A stretch of DNA of 64,000 nucleotides. Source: Physella acuta. Taxonomy: Eukaryota > Mollusca > Gastropoda > Physidae. Made by a program: the position numbers and the translations under genes. Of this stretch, positions 12,269 through 23,890 are shown piece after piece. Position 1 is the stretch's first letter. The number at the start of each line of letters is the position of its first letter. The notes beneath the pieces were generated by a model. It searched no databases and had not been told where the DNA came from. It was given only the letters and a program-made list of their open reading frames with translations. The DNA is taken from contig NW_026733929.1 in the NCBI RefSeq assembly GCF_028476545.1, forward strand, positions 1 through 64,000, given 5' to 3'.

Positions 12269-15200
12269 AATAATGATGATGATGATGATGATGATAATAA
12301 TGATGATGCTAATGATGATGGTGATGATGATGATGATGATGATGCTAATGATGATGGTGATGATGATGATGATGATAATGATTATGATGATGATGATGAT
12401 AATAATGATGATGATGATGATGTTGATGATGATGATGATGATGATGATAGTGATGATGATGATGATGATGAAGATGATGACGATGATGATGATCTAAGCC
12501 ACACAGACTGCAGTTTGTTTAATCTAATGAGCCAAGTCTTATTGAACCATTTATAACTTTGGCAATAGTGTAAAAGATTAACATGGGACCTAGAGCCTAT
12601 CATGCCCACATGTTAAGACGGCACTACTGACGTTACCTTCGTGTCGTTATAAGGCTCCAGTGAGTAGCTCGTGATCCTCCCAGTGACGTCAGGGTCGTGT
12701 GCGATGTGACGTAAGCTAAACACACGACTTCCGACTATGGACGACTGAAAGTTGGAAAAAGATTACCAATAATGGCTTTATGGTGTAACCATGTGTAACT
12801 ATGGTAGAATTGATTGAAGTCTTCCATAGTTACACTTGGCTTAGACTTGAAATTAACCAAACCACTTGGGTGATGCGTGAATGTTTTAAATTCATTTGGC
12901 TGTGGATCTTGTTGGTTATATAAAAACTGTCAATATTAATTTTATGGGATAACCACGTGACGCTGGAGGACTACCAAATAAATTAAATAATTATATATTG
13001 AAAAGCTAAAGCTTATCGACTATAGAATTTATACACTTAAGTTAAAAATAAATTTAAAAAAACTAGCAGTCAACTTTTGATGGTATAAATATGTGACGAT
13101 AAGCGATTGGTTAAATAAACAAAGTGTTAGGAGTTGATAATAAAACGATACTATCGTACAATGCAGCTAATTATATCCGACGTAAGAAGACCGTATAATT
13201 ATGTACCTCACTGAGTGTGACGTTGTATGGCCTGCTGACGTCAAACACAGGCGCGTGCTCGTTGACGTCATGAATGATGAGCTCTTGTTTGAACTGGAAC
13301 CGGAAACACAAATTAAGTTTTTACAACTTGTCATTAATTAGTAGATAACTTGTCATTAATTAGCAGATAACTTGTTGTTAATTAGCGGATAACTTTAAAT
13401 ATGTAGTGTTTGGTTAATGGCCCTGTCTAAGTCAGTGTAACAGTACTTAAAATGTGTAGTGTAATTATAAGTGTCACCCACCTTGTACAGCCAGCCGTTA
13501 TACGTGCACTCTAAAACAAAAGGCAAAGTTTCCTGGCGACGTCCCTGCAGACAGATTATAAACATTTTACGTATATAAGCAAAGTTACTCTATTCCACGT
13601 TAAAATATAGTATTAACATGACCCTGTTACTAAAAAACTAGTAGCCTGAGTCAGATGCGTAGCGACCCTTCCCGGCGCCCGGGGACAAACTTTCGATTTG
13701 CATCCCCCCCCCTCGAACTTTTCATTTGCACCCCCCCCCCCCAGACTTTCGATTTGCACCTCCCTCGAACTTTTCATTTGCACCCCTCTCCAAACTTTCG
13801 ATTTGCACCCCTCCTCAAACTTTTCATTTGCACCCCCCCTCAACTTTCAATTTCGCGCCCCCCCTCAGGTCGGCGCCCGGGGACATATTTGCCCCCCCGC
13901 CCCCCCCCCTCGCTACGCCTCTAGCCTGAGTAGTAAGGCAGGAATCAAGTTCATAAGTCGTCACAGAGTAGCCTACAAAAAACTGTTGCTAACAGTTTCT
14001 TTCAGTCATTTTTTCGGAGCATGTGAACCACTCCGTCTCCGGACAAAATAGAGAAAAAATATAATTCGTATAGAAAATTTGTAGTTTAACCAATGTCTAC
14101 TACCCCAGAAACTTTAAAGCGCTCCACCTCCCTTCCGAAAGTTTTAAGTCCATCCCCTCCTCCAAGGAGAAGAATGTCTGAAGAAAACACTGCTAAACAT
14201 TCATTCCGTTCGTATACTGAAACATGAATGTCGATACCATCTAACCCATCACATCGTAAAAGGGCTTTTTTTTAAAATCCTCATATGTGTATATGCATGA
14301 TTAATGATTAATGATGTATCGTTACATTTTAAGTGAACAGAATTCGAAGATTTTATGGAAGTTCAAGGACGTACTGAATACTTAGTGATGGCTTCTATGT
14401 CAGGTGACCTCGAGAAGATCAATTTTGATTGGTCGCTGCTGGAGACGTCCAGCTCTAGGTAGCCGACAGGTCCGTCCTCGATCAGGGTCCACTTCTCCCC
14501 TTGTGACGTAGGCAGGGTCAGCAGCATGGAACCTGGGGGTTAAAATAAATAGCTCTTTAACATCTTTAACGGCACTGGACTTGAGGACACATTAAAGAAA
14601 TAGATGTGGGGTTAAAATAATAGCTCTTTAACGGCATTGGACATGGGATACAATAACCTGGGGTTAAAATAGCTCTTTAGTATCAATAAACATGTGGCTA
14701 ATATAATTTTATTGACCTGAACTTAAAATAGCTCTTTAAAATCATTGGACATGGTGACACAATAACGTAATAGACGGGCTTAAAATAGCTCATAAAATCA
14801 ATAAACATGTGGCTAATGTAACTTTGCCCTTGAGTTAAAATAGTTTAATGATCTTTAGACATTTTGTTAAAATAGTTTACTTGAGCTAAATATAGATTTT
14901 GGAAATGGGTTTAAATAATTCAGTATATCTCAATGGCATTTGATTTGGTTAAAGTAGTTTTAAATTGTTTTTTTTTAGTTGAATAGAATGGAACAAGATG
15001 TTTAAATAGCTAAGAAATATTAACGCAAGAGTTAAAACCGTTGAATAATCAAATGCCATGAGTTAAAATACTTTTTTTTTTTAAATAGCAAATGAATTTG
15101 AGTTTAAATAGTTGTCATTCAGTTTAGGTTGAATACGTCCCATAGGCTCGCTTTATAACATTTGCCTTATAAGTTCTCAAACTACAACCAACACATCCCA

Positions 15201-16336
15201 ATAGCATTAGTGCTATCGTTGGTCAATTTTAGCTCAACTTACCAGGAGTTGCGTCTTCTTTGGTGAATAAAAACGAACTTTTGACGGAACACGGTTCGGA
15301 TCTTCCCGTTTCTGGTGACGTGTTGTCTGCAATAAACACAAATATTTGTTGATCTAGTGTTTCCTTGATGCGTTTTAGCATATCTTTTGTATATCGTGGC
15401 TCTCAAGTACGGAGCTTAGTGTACTTGTGTGCAACTTTTGATGTGCTGACCGGAAACTTGCGAAATGGAATACTGCGCACACAAAAAATGCGCTAGGTAT
15501 TTTGTTTTCTTAAATCGAGCATTTATAGACATTAATAAAGAGTGACTACATTATAGCATATTAATACATATTTCCACGACATATGACAAAAGTATAATTA
15601 GTTTGTATTTGCTCATTTTTCTGTTTGCGCAGTTTTCCTTTGCGCAATATCCCGATTGTGCCTTTTCTGTGAAATCTTTGGTGTACATAGCTTAGTGTAC
15701 TGTGACGCTACTGGTTCAAGTTACTTATCCTTTATGGGGGACCAGGAGGCCGTTGGGAAACACTATCAATCTTATTGATTGCTGTCGATAATTTAAACTT
15801 CATTGTTGATCTTACACAAGTCTAAGTGTATCATTGGCGGGCGGAGAGGCGGTCTGTAAAGGTTGAGGTACTTAGACGGATCATTGGGGGAAAGGGATTG
15901 GAATTTGGGAATATTTTAGGCCTATTAAGAAATCTTTTGTATATTTATTAATGTTGATTTTATGTAACTTTTAACAGTGTCCGCCCCTTCCCCCCCCCCC
16001 CCGAATAAAGTCTACCGCCCCCCCCCCCCCCCGAAAATTTCAAGTGCCCCCTAGGAGAAAAAAAGTCTGGAAGAAACACTGCTGGGGGCGGATCTCTGGA
16101 GGGAATAGAAGCTAGCTATAACCCCGCCTCCAACCCACCATATATATATATATATATATATTTATATGTGTGTGTGTATTTATAGCCCCACTACATCCCC
16201 CCCACCCCCCCTATTTGAAAGACTTACTAGAGTCTGCTGCGTTAGTCTGTAGCAGACATGATCCAAACAGGACGGTCAGAATAATCAGGTGACGTAATTG
16301 ACGTAAGGAATCTTTCCCAGCATGCCTAGCCAACAT
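8438..16336 (-). CDS. cadherin-like single-pass receptor, 11 exons, about 655 aa
   Basis: Exons: 16228-16336, 15243-15326, 14375-14532, 13482-13544, 13207-13293, 12637-12744, 11724-11849, 10732-10893, 10476-10560, 9826-9938 and 8438-9310. All have GT-AG borders and matching phases, and they sum to 656 codons including the stop. The start at 16336 gives a signal peptide with core LIILTVLFGSCLLQTNA; an in-frame ATG run upstream is encoded by a short repeat and is less likely to be used. EC1 ends with DVNEHAPVF (about residues 147-155) and EC2 with TDADDQGPYF (about 262-273). EC3 is followed by a Thr/Ser/Ala-rich stem. The membrane span (TMFLLSFLGFIAIGSVVVYI, about 434-457) is followed by RSKRK and a cytoplasmic tail of about 195 residues that matches no catenin-binding region I recognise. 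Three EC repeats is short for a cadherin. Adhesion or recognition at the cell surface is inferred from the family. Confidence 0.88.
10316..10380. repeat. CCCCTCCCGGC minisatellite
   Basis: Five or so copies of CCCCTCCCGGC in an intron of the right cadherin gene. Confidence 0.75.
10981..11061. repeat. (AT)n microsatellite
   Basis: About 40 AT dinucleotides in an intron of the right cadherin gene. Confidence 0.95.
11565..11705 (-). mobile_element. tRNA-derived SINE, partial
   Basis: On the minus strand a tRNA-like head with AGAGTGGTAGAGCTTTTGAC and GGTTCGGATTCC is followed by the CCACCCAGCTGTG phrase shared with copies at 19.1, 25.1, 28.4, 51.9 and 61.9 kb. Confidence 0.7.
12230..12493. repeat. 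(GAT)n microsatellite with interruptions
   Basis: About 260 bp of GAT triplets with AAT, GCT and GTT interruptions in an intron of the right cadherin gene. It reads as poly-Asp or poly-Met on plus and poly-Ser on minus, but it is not an exon. Confidence 0.95.
13652..13923. mobile_element. MITE, CAGTGGCGTAGC family, with 8-bp duplication
   Basis: Ends CAGATGCGTAGCGACC and CTCGCTACGCCTCTA are degenerate family ends. The flanks are a perfect 8-bp duplication GCCTGAGT (13644-13651 and 13924-13931). The body repeats TTTGCACCCC alternating with CTTTC and CTTTTCA phrases. Confidence 0.8.
14540..15130. repeat. degenerate tandem repeat, GTTAAAATAGCTCTTTAA units
   Basis: Loosely spaced copies of GGGTTAAAATAGCTCTTTAA with GGACATG or AACATGTGGCTAA phrases between them, decaying towards 15.1 kb. 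It begins next to the acceptor of the exon at 14375-14532. Confidence 0.6.
15970..16081 (-). mobile_element. G-run MITE fragment
   Basis: Carries CAGTGTCCGCC, two long C runs, TTTCAAGTGCCCC and the family end GTCTGGAAGAAACACTG. The other end is missing. Confidence 0.6.
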
Positions 16337-16435
16337 CCTACCCAGAGCAGTACTCAGCCGTCCATAGAAGAATATCAGCGGGCTGCTGGTGCTTTTTGCA
16401 AACAACAGATTCTCTAGTCTCAAATAGTGCATGGG

Positions 16436-16505
16436 CATCGATACAATCATCGATGCTATCATCGATACAATCATCGATACAATCATCGATACAATCATCG
16501 ATTCT
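16436..16505 (-). repeat. ATCGATACAATC short tandem repeat in exon 1 or 5' leader
   Basis: About five units carrying ATCGAT palindromes, just upstream of the chosen start codon of the right cadherin gene. In frame it would encode MIVS repeats, which is why the downstream ATG is preferred. Confidence 0.7.
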
Positions 16506-16794
16506 ATCACCAATCATTGATATTTTAGCAGGCTCCCTTTACTGAGCGTGCACATCTTGGGTGGATTCGAAGAGGCTATTGTGACGTCATTTGCCTAAGT
16601 CGTTGGAAAAAACAAAATGAAGCATTTTACAACACGTGTTAAAGAGGATATTTGCAGACTTTCAGGTTACCTTAAGATTTCAGGTTATCTCCATTGGATG
16701 TACAACCTAATGGGTGTGTACAGGTGTTGTTGTATACCTAGAGATATGGACAGAGGATAAGTTAAGTAATACAAGACAACAGGTCTAAATGACA

Positions 16795-17060
16795 ATGTAT
16801 GGCTTTAGAAAATTGAGTTTCGCCTGAGGAAATAGAGCTATTCAGTTTAGAAAATCTCGTGTTCAACCCTCTGGCTGATAAGGTTCGATCCCTTCCATCA
16901 CTAAAAATTAAGAACGAAGAAGAAGAAGAAGAGTTTAGAAAATAGAGTTTAGCCTGAAGAAATAGAAATCAACTTTAGAAAATAGAGTTTAGTCTGCGGA
17001 AATAGAGTTCACCTTTAGATGAAGTAGAAGAGAGTTAGACAACTAAAATTAAGCTTCAGA
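16795..17060. repeat. degenerate repeat plus 3' end of a GAA-tailed SINE
   Basis: Copies of GAAATAGAG and TTTAGAAAATAGAGTTTAG surround a fragment (about 16858-16932) with GGTTCGATCCCTTCC and ATTAAGAACGAAGAAGAAG, the tail shared with SINEs at 37.2 and 62.4 kb. Confidence 0.55.
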
Positions 17061-18150
17061 CCATGGATACTGTGATGAAAAATATAGCTTTAGAGGACGA
17101 AGATAGATTTTGTTGATAAGAAAAAGTATAACAAACTTATAAAAATCAGTTTTTGGATACAATTTTGGTGGTGTTGTACTTTATCTCAAAGTACGTCTTT
17201 TTACTAATTAAAATACTTTCCGTCATGTTTCGAAACAACGGTGCACTATAACTATTTAACGTCAGTTTGTTATTAAATTAATAAAGTCAGAATAATTTTA
17301 GAAAATCGTCTTCACAACATATTCCAACGAAAACTTCTGCAAACATACATTTCTTCAAGTTAAGACCACTCCAGAAAATCACAAACATGGTAGATAACTT
17401 TTGTTTTACATATGAGAAATAAAACCCCAAGTTTTCACTCAAATGAACTGCGGCTGATTTCTCTGAGATCTGAAAATGTTGGCAACGCGAACGTGTCTCC
17501 TCAGTTCTACCGAAATAAACCTCTAATTCCCCCCTCCCTCCCTCTACAATTGTTTCCTTTCTTTTTCTTTTTTACATTCTTCCCTTATGGAGGAAGAAAA
17601 GATGTTCAGTTGTTGTTTAGAAGGTCATGCAATCCAAATCTCTATTTGACGACAAACACGATTTGCTTTCTAGTGCGCGCCTTGTATTTTCTTGGCTCAA
17701 ATGACGGGTTCCGTTTCCAACGCTTGCCCGCAAGCTGGATGGGCCCGTCTAATCCCTTCTGTCAACGAGTAATTTGTTCAACAAATAGACCCGACCCAAG
17801 GGGCTGAACTCGTCCAAGGGGACTGAACCAGTTCAAGTTGTATCAAATACTGGATTTTTTGCTTATTTGACTCTCCTCCTTGTCTAATTGAAATAGGGTT
17901 TGATAAAATTTTAAAGCAATTATCCAAATTCTTGACAATGAGTTTCGAAAATATTATTTAAGAATAATTATTTGAATTGTTCAAATTAATAAGATGAGTT
18001 ATAAAAAAAGATAAAAGTAGCATAAACAAAACTGCAAGCATCAGATAACCAAAATAAAGATTTCTCACATTACAATTTCTATGGTTTCATTAGCAACAAT
18101 TTTAAAATTATTTACACATTGCATTTTCAGGGTTAAAAATAAATTTGTAA
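17061..18150. other. intergenic, no gene recognised
   Basis: A 131-codon open frame at 17412-17807 has no recognisable domain, is low in complexity (poly-Phe) and lacks exon context. I see no other feature. Confidence 0.4.
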
Positions 18151-18152
18151 TT

Positions 18153-18569
18153 AGGGGTCATCCATAAATGACGTCACGCTTTTTGACGATTTTTACCCCC
18201 CCTCCCCTCCGTCACACATTGTCACAAAAAGCCAGACCCCCCCCCCCTAAAATGACGTCACACCTCAGCCTACAACACCCCTCAAAATTGCAGTTGAATT
18301 TTTTTTAAACATCGATATTTTTCCAAAATCTTGTCTGAACTCTGTAAAAATAGAGTATTTTATCAATTCCTATTACAATTTATTAAAACAGTTTTCTAAA
18401 ACGCGAAATAACCTCTAAAATTCGTTTTCTAACATTGCTTTATTATAATGCAAAAGTGTGACGTCGCACCAACTGACCCCCCCCCCCTCCCCCTCATCAC
18501 ACACCTTCACAAATGTACGGACCCCCCCCCTCCCCCCTTCGAGTGTGACGTCATTTATGGACGACCCCT
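18153..18569. mobile_element. MITE with AGGGGTCATCCATAAATGAC ends
   Basis: The left end AGGGGTCATCCATAAATGAC continues GTCAC; the right end is its inverse with one change. The body holds C-rich and CAAAAATCG-like AT-rich parts. A left-truncated copy lies at 52344-52665. Confidence 0.75.
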
Positions 18570-19124
18570 TAGACGTTTTGTATTATGTATAAGTAAACCA
18601 TCTTAAATGAATGAAAGTGAATGTCAGAAAGAAGTATTACTATTGTAAATCTGTATCAGTCCTCACAAGCCGGTGATGAAATACTAAAGCGAACATGGCA
18701 AGGCAAACTTACGCTGTAAATTACATGTCTGAGGTACACAAAAAAACAAATTAAGTACAAAAGGGATTAATAAGAAAGGACAGTGTAATTATGCTAATTT
18801 TTATTTTTTAAATCAATAAAAATATAGCAACCGATAAAATTACAGTTACATTTAAAAAAAATTAAAGGTGTTTGGGAATCATTTTCGTATTTTTGTATTG
18901 AATATAAGTAGTTGAAAAAGCTATTTAGAATTATTTAATCAATACAAATATTTTCAAAAACTGCCCTCAACCTCACCTTGAAGTCAACCGGAGGGGCCAG
19001 GGAAAGTAAAACAATAAAAGTCATAACAATTTTTTCCATTATAAAATACCCAATAATGGTCAATGGGGTTTAGCCTAGTAGTTTATTCATATTAAATAAT
19101 ATAACATCCCCCATCACCTCAACA

Positions 19125-19632
19125 AGGGGATGGAGTGGTCTAGCGGTAGAGAGCTGGACTGCTGGAGAGCTGGAACCTCGAGTTCAGTGTTTCTTCCAGA
19201 CTTTTTTCTACGGGGGGGGGGGGGGGGGCACTTGAAATCTTCGGGGGGGGCGGTAAACTTTCTTCGGGGGGGGGGGGCGGACACTGTTAAAAGTATATAT
19301 TTTCTATATAAATTAAATAAATTTCATATCGTTCGGGGGGGGGGGGGGGGCGGTAAAAATTTTTCGGAGGGGCTTCGCCCCCCCCCCCACCCCCCGAAGA
19401 GATGCCTGGAAGAAACTCTGCTCGAGTTCGAATCCGAGTTCAAGTCAGTAGACCGTCTCTGAGTCCACCCAACTCTGATGGGTACCTAACTCACGTTAGG
19501 GAAAGTTAAGGCGGCTGGGTATAGTGCTGACAACACTATCTCTTCATATGCCGAGGTCAAAGAAACAAGTGAACTCTACTTCACCTGCCCTATAGACCGT
19601 TAGGTTTGAAAAGGGAACTTTACTTCACTTTT
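19125..19632 (+). mobile_element. tRNA-derived SINE with target-site duplication
   Basis: The head has TGGTCTAGCGGTAGAGAGC (A-box-like) and GAGTTCGAATCC (B-box-like), then the core GAGTCCACCCAACTCTGATG and GTGCTGACAACACTATC. It is flanked by a 12-bp duplication ATCACCTCAACA (19113-19124 and 19633-19644). A MITE is inserted at the B box. Confidence 0.85.
19185..19420 (+). mobile_element. G-run MITE inserted in the SINE
   Basis: Ends CAGTGTTTCTTCCAGAC and GCCTGGAAGAAACTCTG. A perfect 8-bp duplication CTCGAGTT (19177-19184 and 19421-19428) shows hAT-like insertion. It has several G runs longer than eight and a TATATTTTCTATATAAAT core. Confidence 0.9.
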
Positions 19633-20034
19633 ATCACCTCAACACCCCGACTCTACTAATCTAAATTAAAATATAAAAGTGTTTGCTAAATTACTATTAT
19701 ATTAATAGAAAATTATTTGTTAGAATATTTCTAGCCTTAATAAAAACCGGAAGTCATTTTGTGCTTATTTGTCAAATGTTACAAAATATTCAATTTTGGT
19801 TGAAAAATATGCTTTCTGGCAACAACCATTTGGAGCCAGCTTTTCGAAGCCTATTGTAAATCTACACCAGTCCTCGTGTGTCGAATGATGAACGCATTCA
19901 CGTAACAGCGGCCTCCTTCGGTGTAACGCTAAGACACGTTGACAATACGACGAGTCTGGGACTAAACCGGTCAGGATGTGGGCCGTATGTTAGTAAGGCG
20001 CAGAGAGGTGGCCGCATTAGACGACACAGTGTAA

Positions 20035-20126
20035 TAGGGCTGGTAAGTAGATCACCAACCAGTTCTACGGCTCAATAAAACCTGCATGAGCCATAATACT
20101 GGTTGGTGACCTACTTACCAGCCCTA
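20035..20126. other. long stem-loop
   Basis: Arms 20035-20063 and 20098-20126 pair over 29 bp with one mismatch (CTGGTAAGTAGATCACCAAC against its inverse). The 34-base loop has its own short stem (ACGGCTCA with TGAGCCAT). No gene or family recognised. Confidence 0.8.
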
Positions 20127-20394
20127 CAGAAGGGCGCTTTAAACTAGAGAATACAGGTGAGGCTCGCCATGTAGAAGCCCTGCATCACACCGGAAACACC
20201 AACCACACGTCCCTGGTCACGGTGACACGTTGTCAAGGTAAACAAAATAACCTGCCAACACAAACAGGCTCGACAGATAATTTGAAACATCGTTAAGGTA
20301 TGCGGTGATTGGTGTCTCAATTCTAATTTGAAACATTTCTTTTAATCAAGATTTAATTTTCTCCAGATGTGTGAAATCCAAATTACTCTTTAAG

Positions 20395-20700
20395 ACGAGA
20401 AATCTACAGGACAGGTGCAGTAGAGCTTACCTGATTCTTCAACCGCGGCATATAAAGATATCATTTTAAAACACGGTATATAAATATATAATCTTTAACC
20501 TCGGCATGTAAAGATATAATATTTATCCTTGGTATATAAAAACATAATCTTTAACCTCGGCATATAAAATATGCTCAACCTCGTTATTCTCCTCCAATAC
20601 TCTTTAAGTTAAGAAATCTACAGGACCTGATTCTTTAACCTCGGCATGTGTAACTATCATATTTAACCTCGGTATATAAAGATATAACAATGATCACTTC
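20395..20700. repeat. degenerate repeat, AACCTCGGCATATAAAGATA units
   Basis: Irregular copies of CTTTAACCTCGGTATATAAA and a duplicated AAATCTACAGGAC block. Confidence 0.6.
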
Positions 20701-21755
20701 TCCTGCTCTAGCGTGTAAAGATGTCGTCACTTCTTCAGATTTAGCAGACAGCGGCCCTTCTAATACCCACGTAGTAAAAACTAGTTTCATCGTCCGTCGC
20801 AAAACTTTAAAAATCTGGCAATAAAACTCCAGAAACACTTTTTATTTTCTGTGTCTTTTCTAGCTTAAGACGTTTTGAGAATATTAATTATTAAATAAAT
20901 GTGTGCAAATATATAAATCATAATTTTTATGTTTTTTTTTTGTTATTGAAAAATGCGATTTGTGTGCGTCTATAGGTATTATATAAGTAAATTTCTTTTT
21001 GTTTTAAATCTTCTCTATCAAATTCCTTTATTTACAAAAATGATCTATTCGTTGTGTTATAACTGCTTTAAATTGCAGAAACACGGAGTGTATAATATCA
21101 TTCAGCAGTCGCCTCCAGTCAAAAATAAAAACTTGGCTACCTCCCCTTTCCCCTTTGAACCTTGACCTTCAACCAAAACACTAAACGAACCCAAGTCGCC
21201 CTCACAAATGGGATTTTAATATCAAAGCAAACAGGCCGTACTGGTCAGTTAGCGTCCATTATTTGCCGTTAATATTTGCATCTTTCGCGCACATCCAATA
21301 AAGATTTCAGGATCAGCCCAAATGTCTCCGTCAGATAAAGACGGATACTTTATCCAGAGATACTTTATCCTAAGTTTATTTTGGTTTTGGTTTTTCGCGA
21401 GGAAGGAGAGTGAAGTCAGTGAAAACAATTTTACATTGTTCGTGAAATCATTTCGGGAATTCAAGATTTATTCGTTGCTTTGAACCAAGCCTTTATTTTG
21501 GTTTAGGCTGGTTTAGTCTGTATTCAAGACAGGCGACTTGCAGACGCGTGTCTACGACTTCACCACGCCCCCCCCCCACCCCCTCTCACTAAACCTGAGG
21601 TGTTTTTTTTTGTGCCTCACGCTTTTCTTTATAGTAATTTAAATAGTAGTGTATAATTTATTTTCTACATTATTATATAAAAGCTTGTTATTAAAGCGTT
21701 TTTTATGAATTTTTTATTTGCTAAAGTTCAAACTGGTAGTTGAATAAACTACACA
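20701..21755. other. intergenic, nothing recognised
   Basis: AT-rich; short open frames only, none with domain-like features. Confidence 0.4.
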
Positions 21756-21759
21756 CTCT

Positions 21760-21910
21760 ACTCACAAAGGGGAGGGGGGAAGTAAAGGTTGCTGGGCATA
21801 GTGCTCACAACACCATCCCTTTTTATAACGAGGTCATGAAACATGAACTTTACTTTATCTGCCCTAAGGATATATAGGTCTGAAAGGATAGCTTTAAAAA
21901 AAAAACTTTA
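21760..21910 (+). mobile_element. SINE fragment (3' part)
   Basis: Shares GGGCATAGTGCTCACAACAC, the TATAACGAGGTCA phrase and the TTTACTTTATCTGCCCTA ending with the tRNA-derived SINE family. The tRNA-like head is missing. Confidence 0.6.
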
Positions 21911-22189
21911 ATACGAGGAATACCGACCTAACATTCCCCTTTCGGTAATCGTGTCACTAATGTTGAATCAGGATCGACAACCCACTTGAATCAGGATCGA
22001 CAACCAACTCCACATTAACACCTCCGCAGTGGCGAACCAATAATTGGATAGGCGCGGCTCGACTAAACAACGGAATGTTTGGAGGTGCCCGACAAGCAAC
22101 AACACATCAACACAATCTTACCAGTGATTACTGGATGGTTCCAGGATATTCATTTCAACAAGGGTCAGGCTGGCATCTACTGTGTTGTT

Positions 22190-22645
22190 TAGGTGGGCGA
22201 CTATTGTGTGGGACCACATGAGTAGGCCTAGTGTGTGGGACCAATGTATGAGACCACAAGAGTAGTGTGTGGGACCACACGAATAGTGTGTGGACCACAC
22301 CAGTAATGTGTGGGACAACACAATTAGTAGGTGGGGCTACTCTAGCAATGTGGGACCACACGAGCAGTGTGTGGGACCAGACGAGTAGTGTGGGACTAAG
22401 TGGGACCAGACGAGTAGTGTGTGGGACCACACTAGTAGTGTGTGGGACCATTGTGTGGGACCACACGAGTAGTGCGTGGGACCACACGAGTAGTGTGTGG
22501 GACCATTGTGTGGGACCACACCATTAATGTGCGGGACCACGCGAGTAGTGTGTGGGACCAAGTGGGACCAGACGAGTAGTGTGTGGGACCACAATAGTGT
22601 GTGTGACGAGTAATGTGTGGAACCCCACTAGTGATGTGCGAGACC
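22190..22645. repeat. GTGTGGGACCACACGAGTA minisatellite
   Basis: About 20 units of roughly 20 bp with internal symmetry (TGTGGGACCACA), variable spacing and inserted GTGTGGGACCATT variants. Confidence 0.85.
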
Positions 22646-23111
22646 ACACAATTAACCTTCAGCTGACTAATAAAAACACTACAACAAGAAATTTGAATAA
22701 CCCTACAAACACGCTGTACAACATATTTAGAACAACTCTGATACAAACTTTAACTTAACACATTTTCACATCATAAAATGCTTTATTGAAAACTTTTTGG
22801 GTCGATGGGCATATGTAAAATGTACGTTTTTCAAAATTTTTGATGTTAAGATGGTTCTATATTATTTTAGTAAGATTCAATCAAGCTATGAAGACTAAAA
22901 TCACGATGTTTGCTAACTGACAAATATCACGCTGTTCGCTTCCTGTATGCAAGAGGTGTCCTTATGATAGACTTATATTTGGTGCTATGTTAAAATACGG
23001 AGTAGTTAAACCAGACAGGACCATCTAGGTGGCAGCAACAGAAACCTTGACACAACGATCTGGAAGATAACACTAGGTTTGTGTGACTACATCACTAGCA
23101 GACGGTAGAAC

Positions 23112-23890
23112 AACTCACCGGGTGAAACAACTCACCAGGTGAAAACAGCTCACCAGGTGAAAACAGCTCACCCGGTGAAAACAGCTCACCCGGTGAAAAC
23201 AGCTCACCCGGTGAAAACAGCTCACCCGGTGAAAACAGCTCACCCGGTGAAAACAGCTCACCCGGTGAAAACAGCTCACCCGGTGAAAACAGCTCACCCG
23301 GTGAAAACAGCTCACCCGGTGAAAACAGCTCACCCGGTGAAAACAGCTCACCCGGTGAAAACAGCTCACCCGGTGAAAACAGCTCACCCGGTGAAAACAG
23401 CTCACCCGGTGAAAACAGCTCACCCGGTGAAAACAGCTCACCCGGTGAAAACAGCTCACCCGGTGAAAACAGCTCACCCGGTGAAAACAGCTCACCCGGT
23501 GAAAACAGCTCACCCGGTGAAAACAGCTCACCCGGTGAAAACAGCTCACCCGGTGAAAACAGCTCACCCGGTGAAAACAGCTCACCCGGTGAAAACAGCT
23601 CACCAGGTGAAAACAGCTCACCAGGTGAAAACAGCTCACCAGGTGAAAACAGCTCACCAGGTGAAAACAGCTCACCAGGTGAAAACAGCTCACCAGGTGA
23701 AAACAGCTCACCAGGTGAAAACAGCTCACCAGGTGAAAACAGCTCACCAGGTGAAAACAGCTCACCAGGTGAAAACAGCTCACCAGGTGAAAACAGCTCA
23801 CCAGGTGAAAACAGCTCACCAGGTGAAAACAGCTCACCAGGTGAAAACAGCTCACCAGGTGAAAACAGCTCACCAGGTGAAAACAGCTCA
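23112..23890. repeat. 18-bp minisatellite, about 42 units in two homogeneous blocks
   Basis: The unit CACCCGGTGAAAACAGCT fills roughly the first 60 per cent; the variant CACCAGGTGAAAACAGCT fills the rest and also opens the array. Units are otherwise nearly identical. Since 18 is a multiple of three, both strands read open, but there is no exon evidence. Confidence 0.95.

Larger units (their letters stand above)
18826..19850 (-). repeat. dispersed repeat (about 500 bp), split by a SINE
   Basis: Inverted copy of 32945-33430. Shared phrases include AAAACTGCCCTCAACCTCAC, GTAAAACAATAAAAGTCA and CAACAACCATTTGGA. The family is unknown to me. The copy at 33 kb starts just after a stop codon, so a duplicated 3' flank is an alternative to a transposon. 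Confidence 0.7.

Noticed and set aside
12194-12556. Open frame rich in Asp
   Set aside because: It is the GAT microsatellite read in one frame; the other frames are equally open and it lies in a cadherin intron.
13655-14051. Several Pro-rich overlapping frames
   Set aside because: They are C-run MITE sequence read in different frames.
17412-17807. 131-codon plus frame
   Set aside because: Poly-Phe low complexity, no domain, no splice context.
19130-19200. tRNA gene
   Set aside because: A and B boxes are recognisable, but the sequence does not fold as a full tRNA and continues into the SINE body with target duplication.
19130-19462. 110-codon plus frame
   Set aside because: It runs through a SINE and a G-run MITE; Gly runs come from G homopolymers.
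23112-23890. CRISPR-like regular repeat
   Set aside because: Units are contiguous with no unique spacers, and the context is an animal genome.
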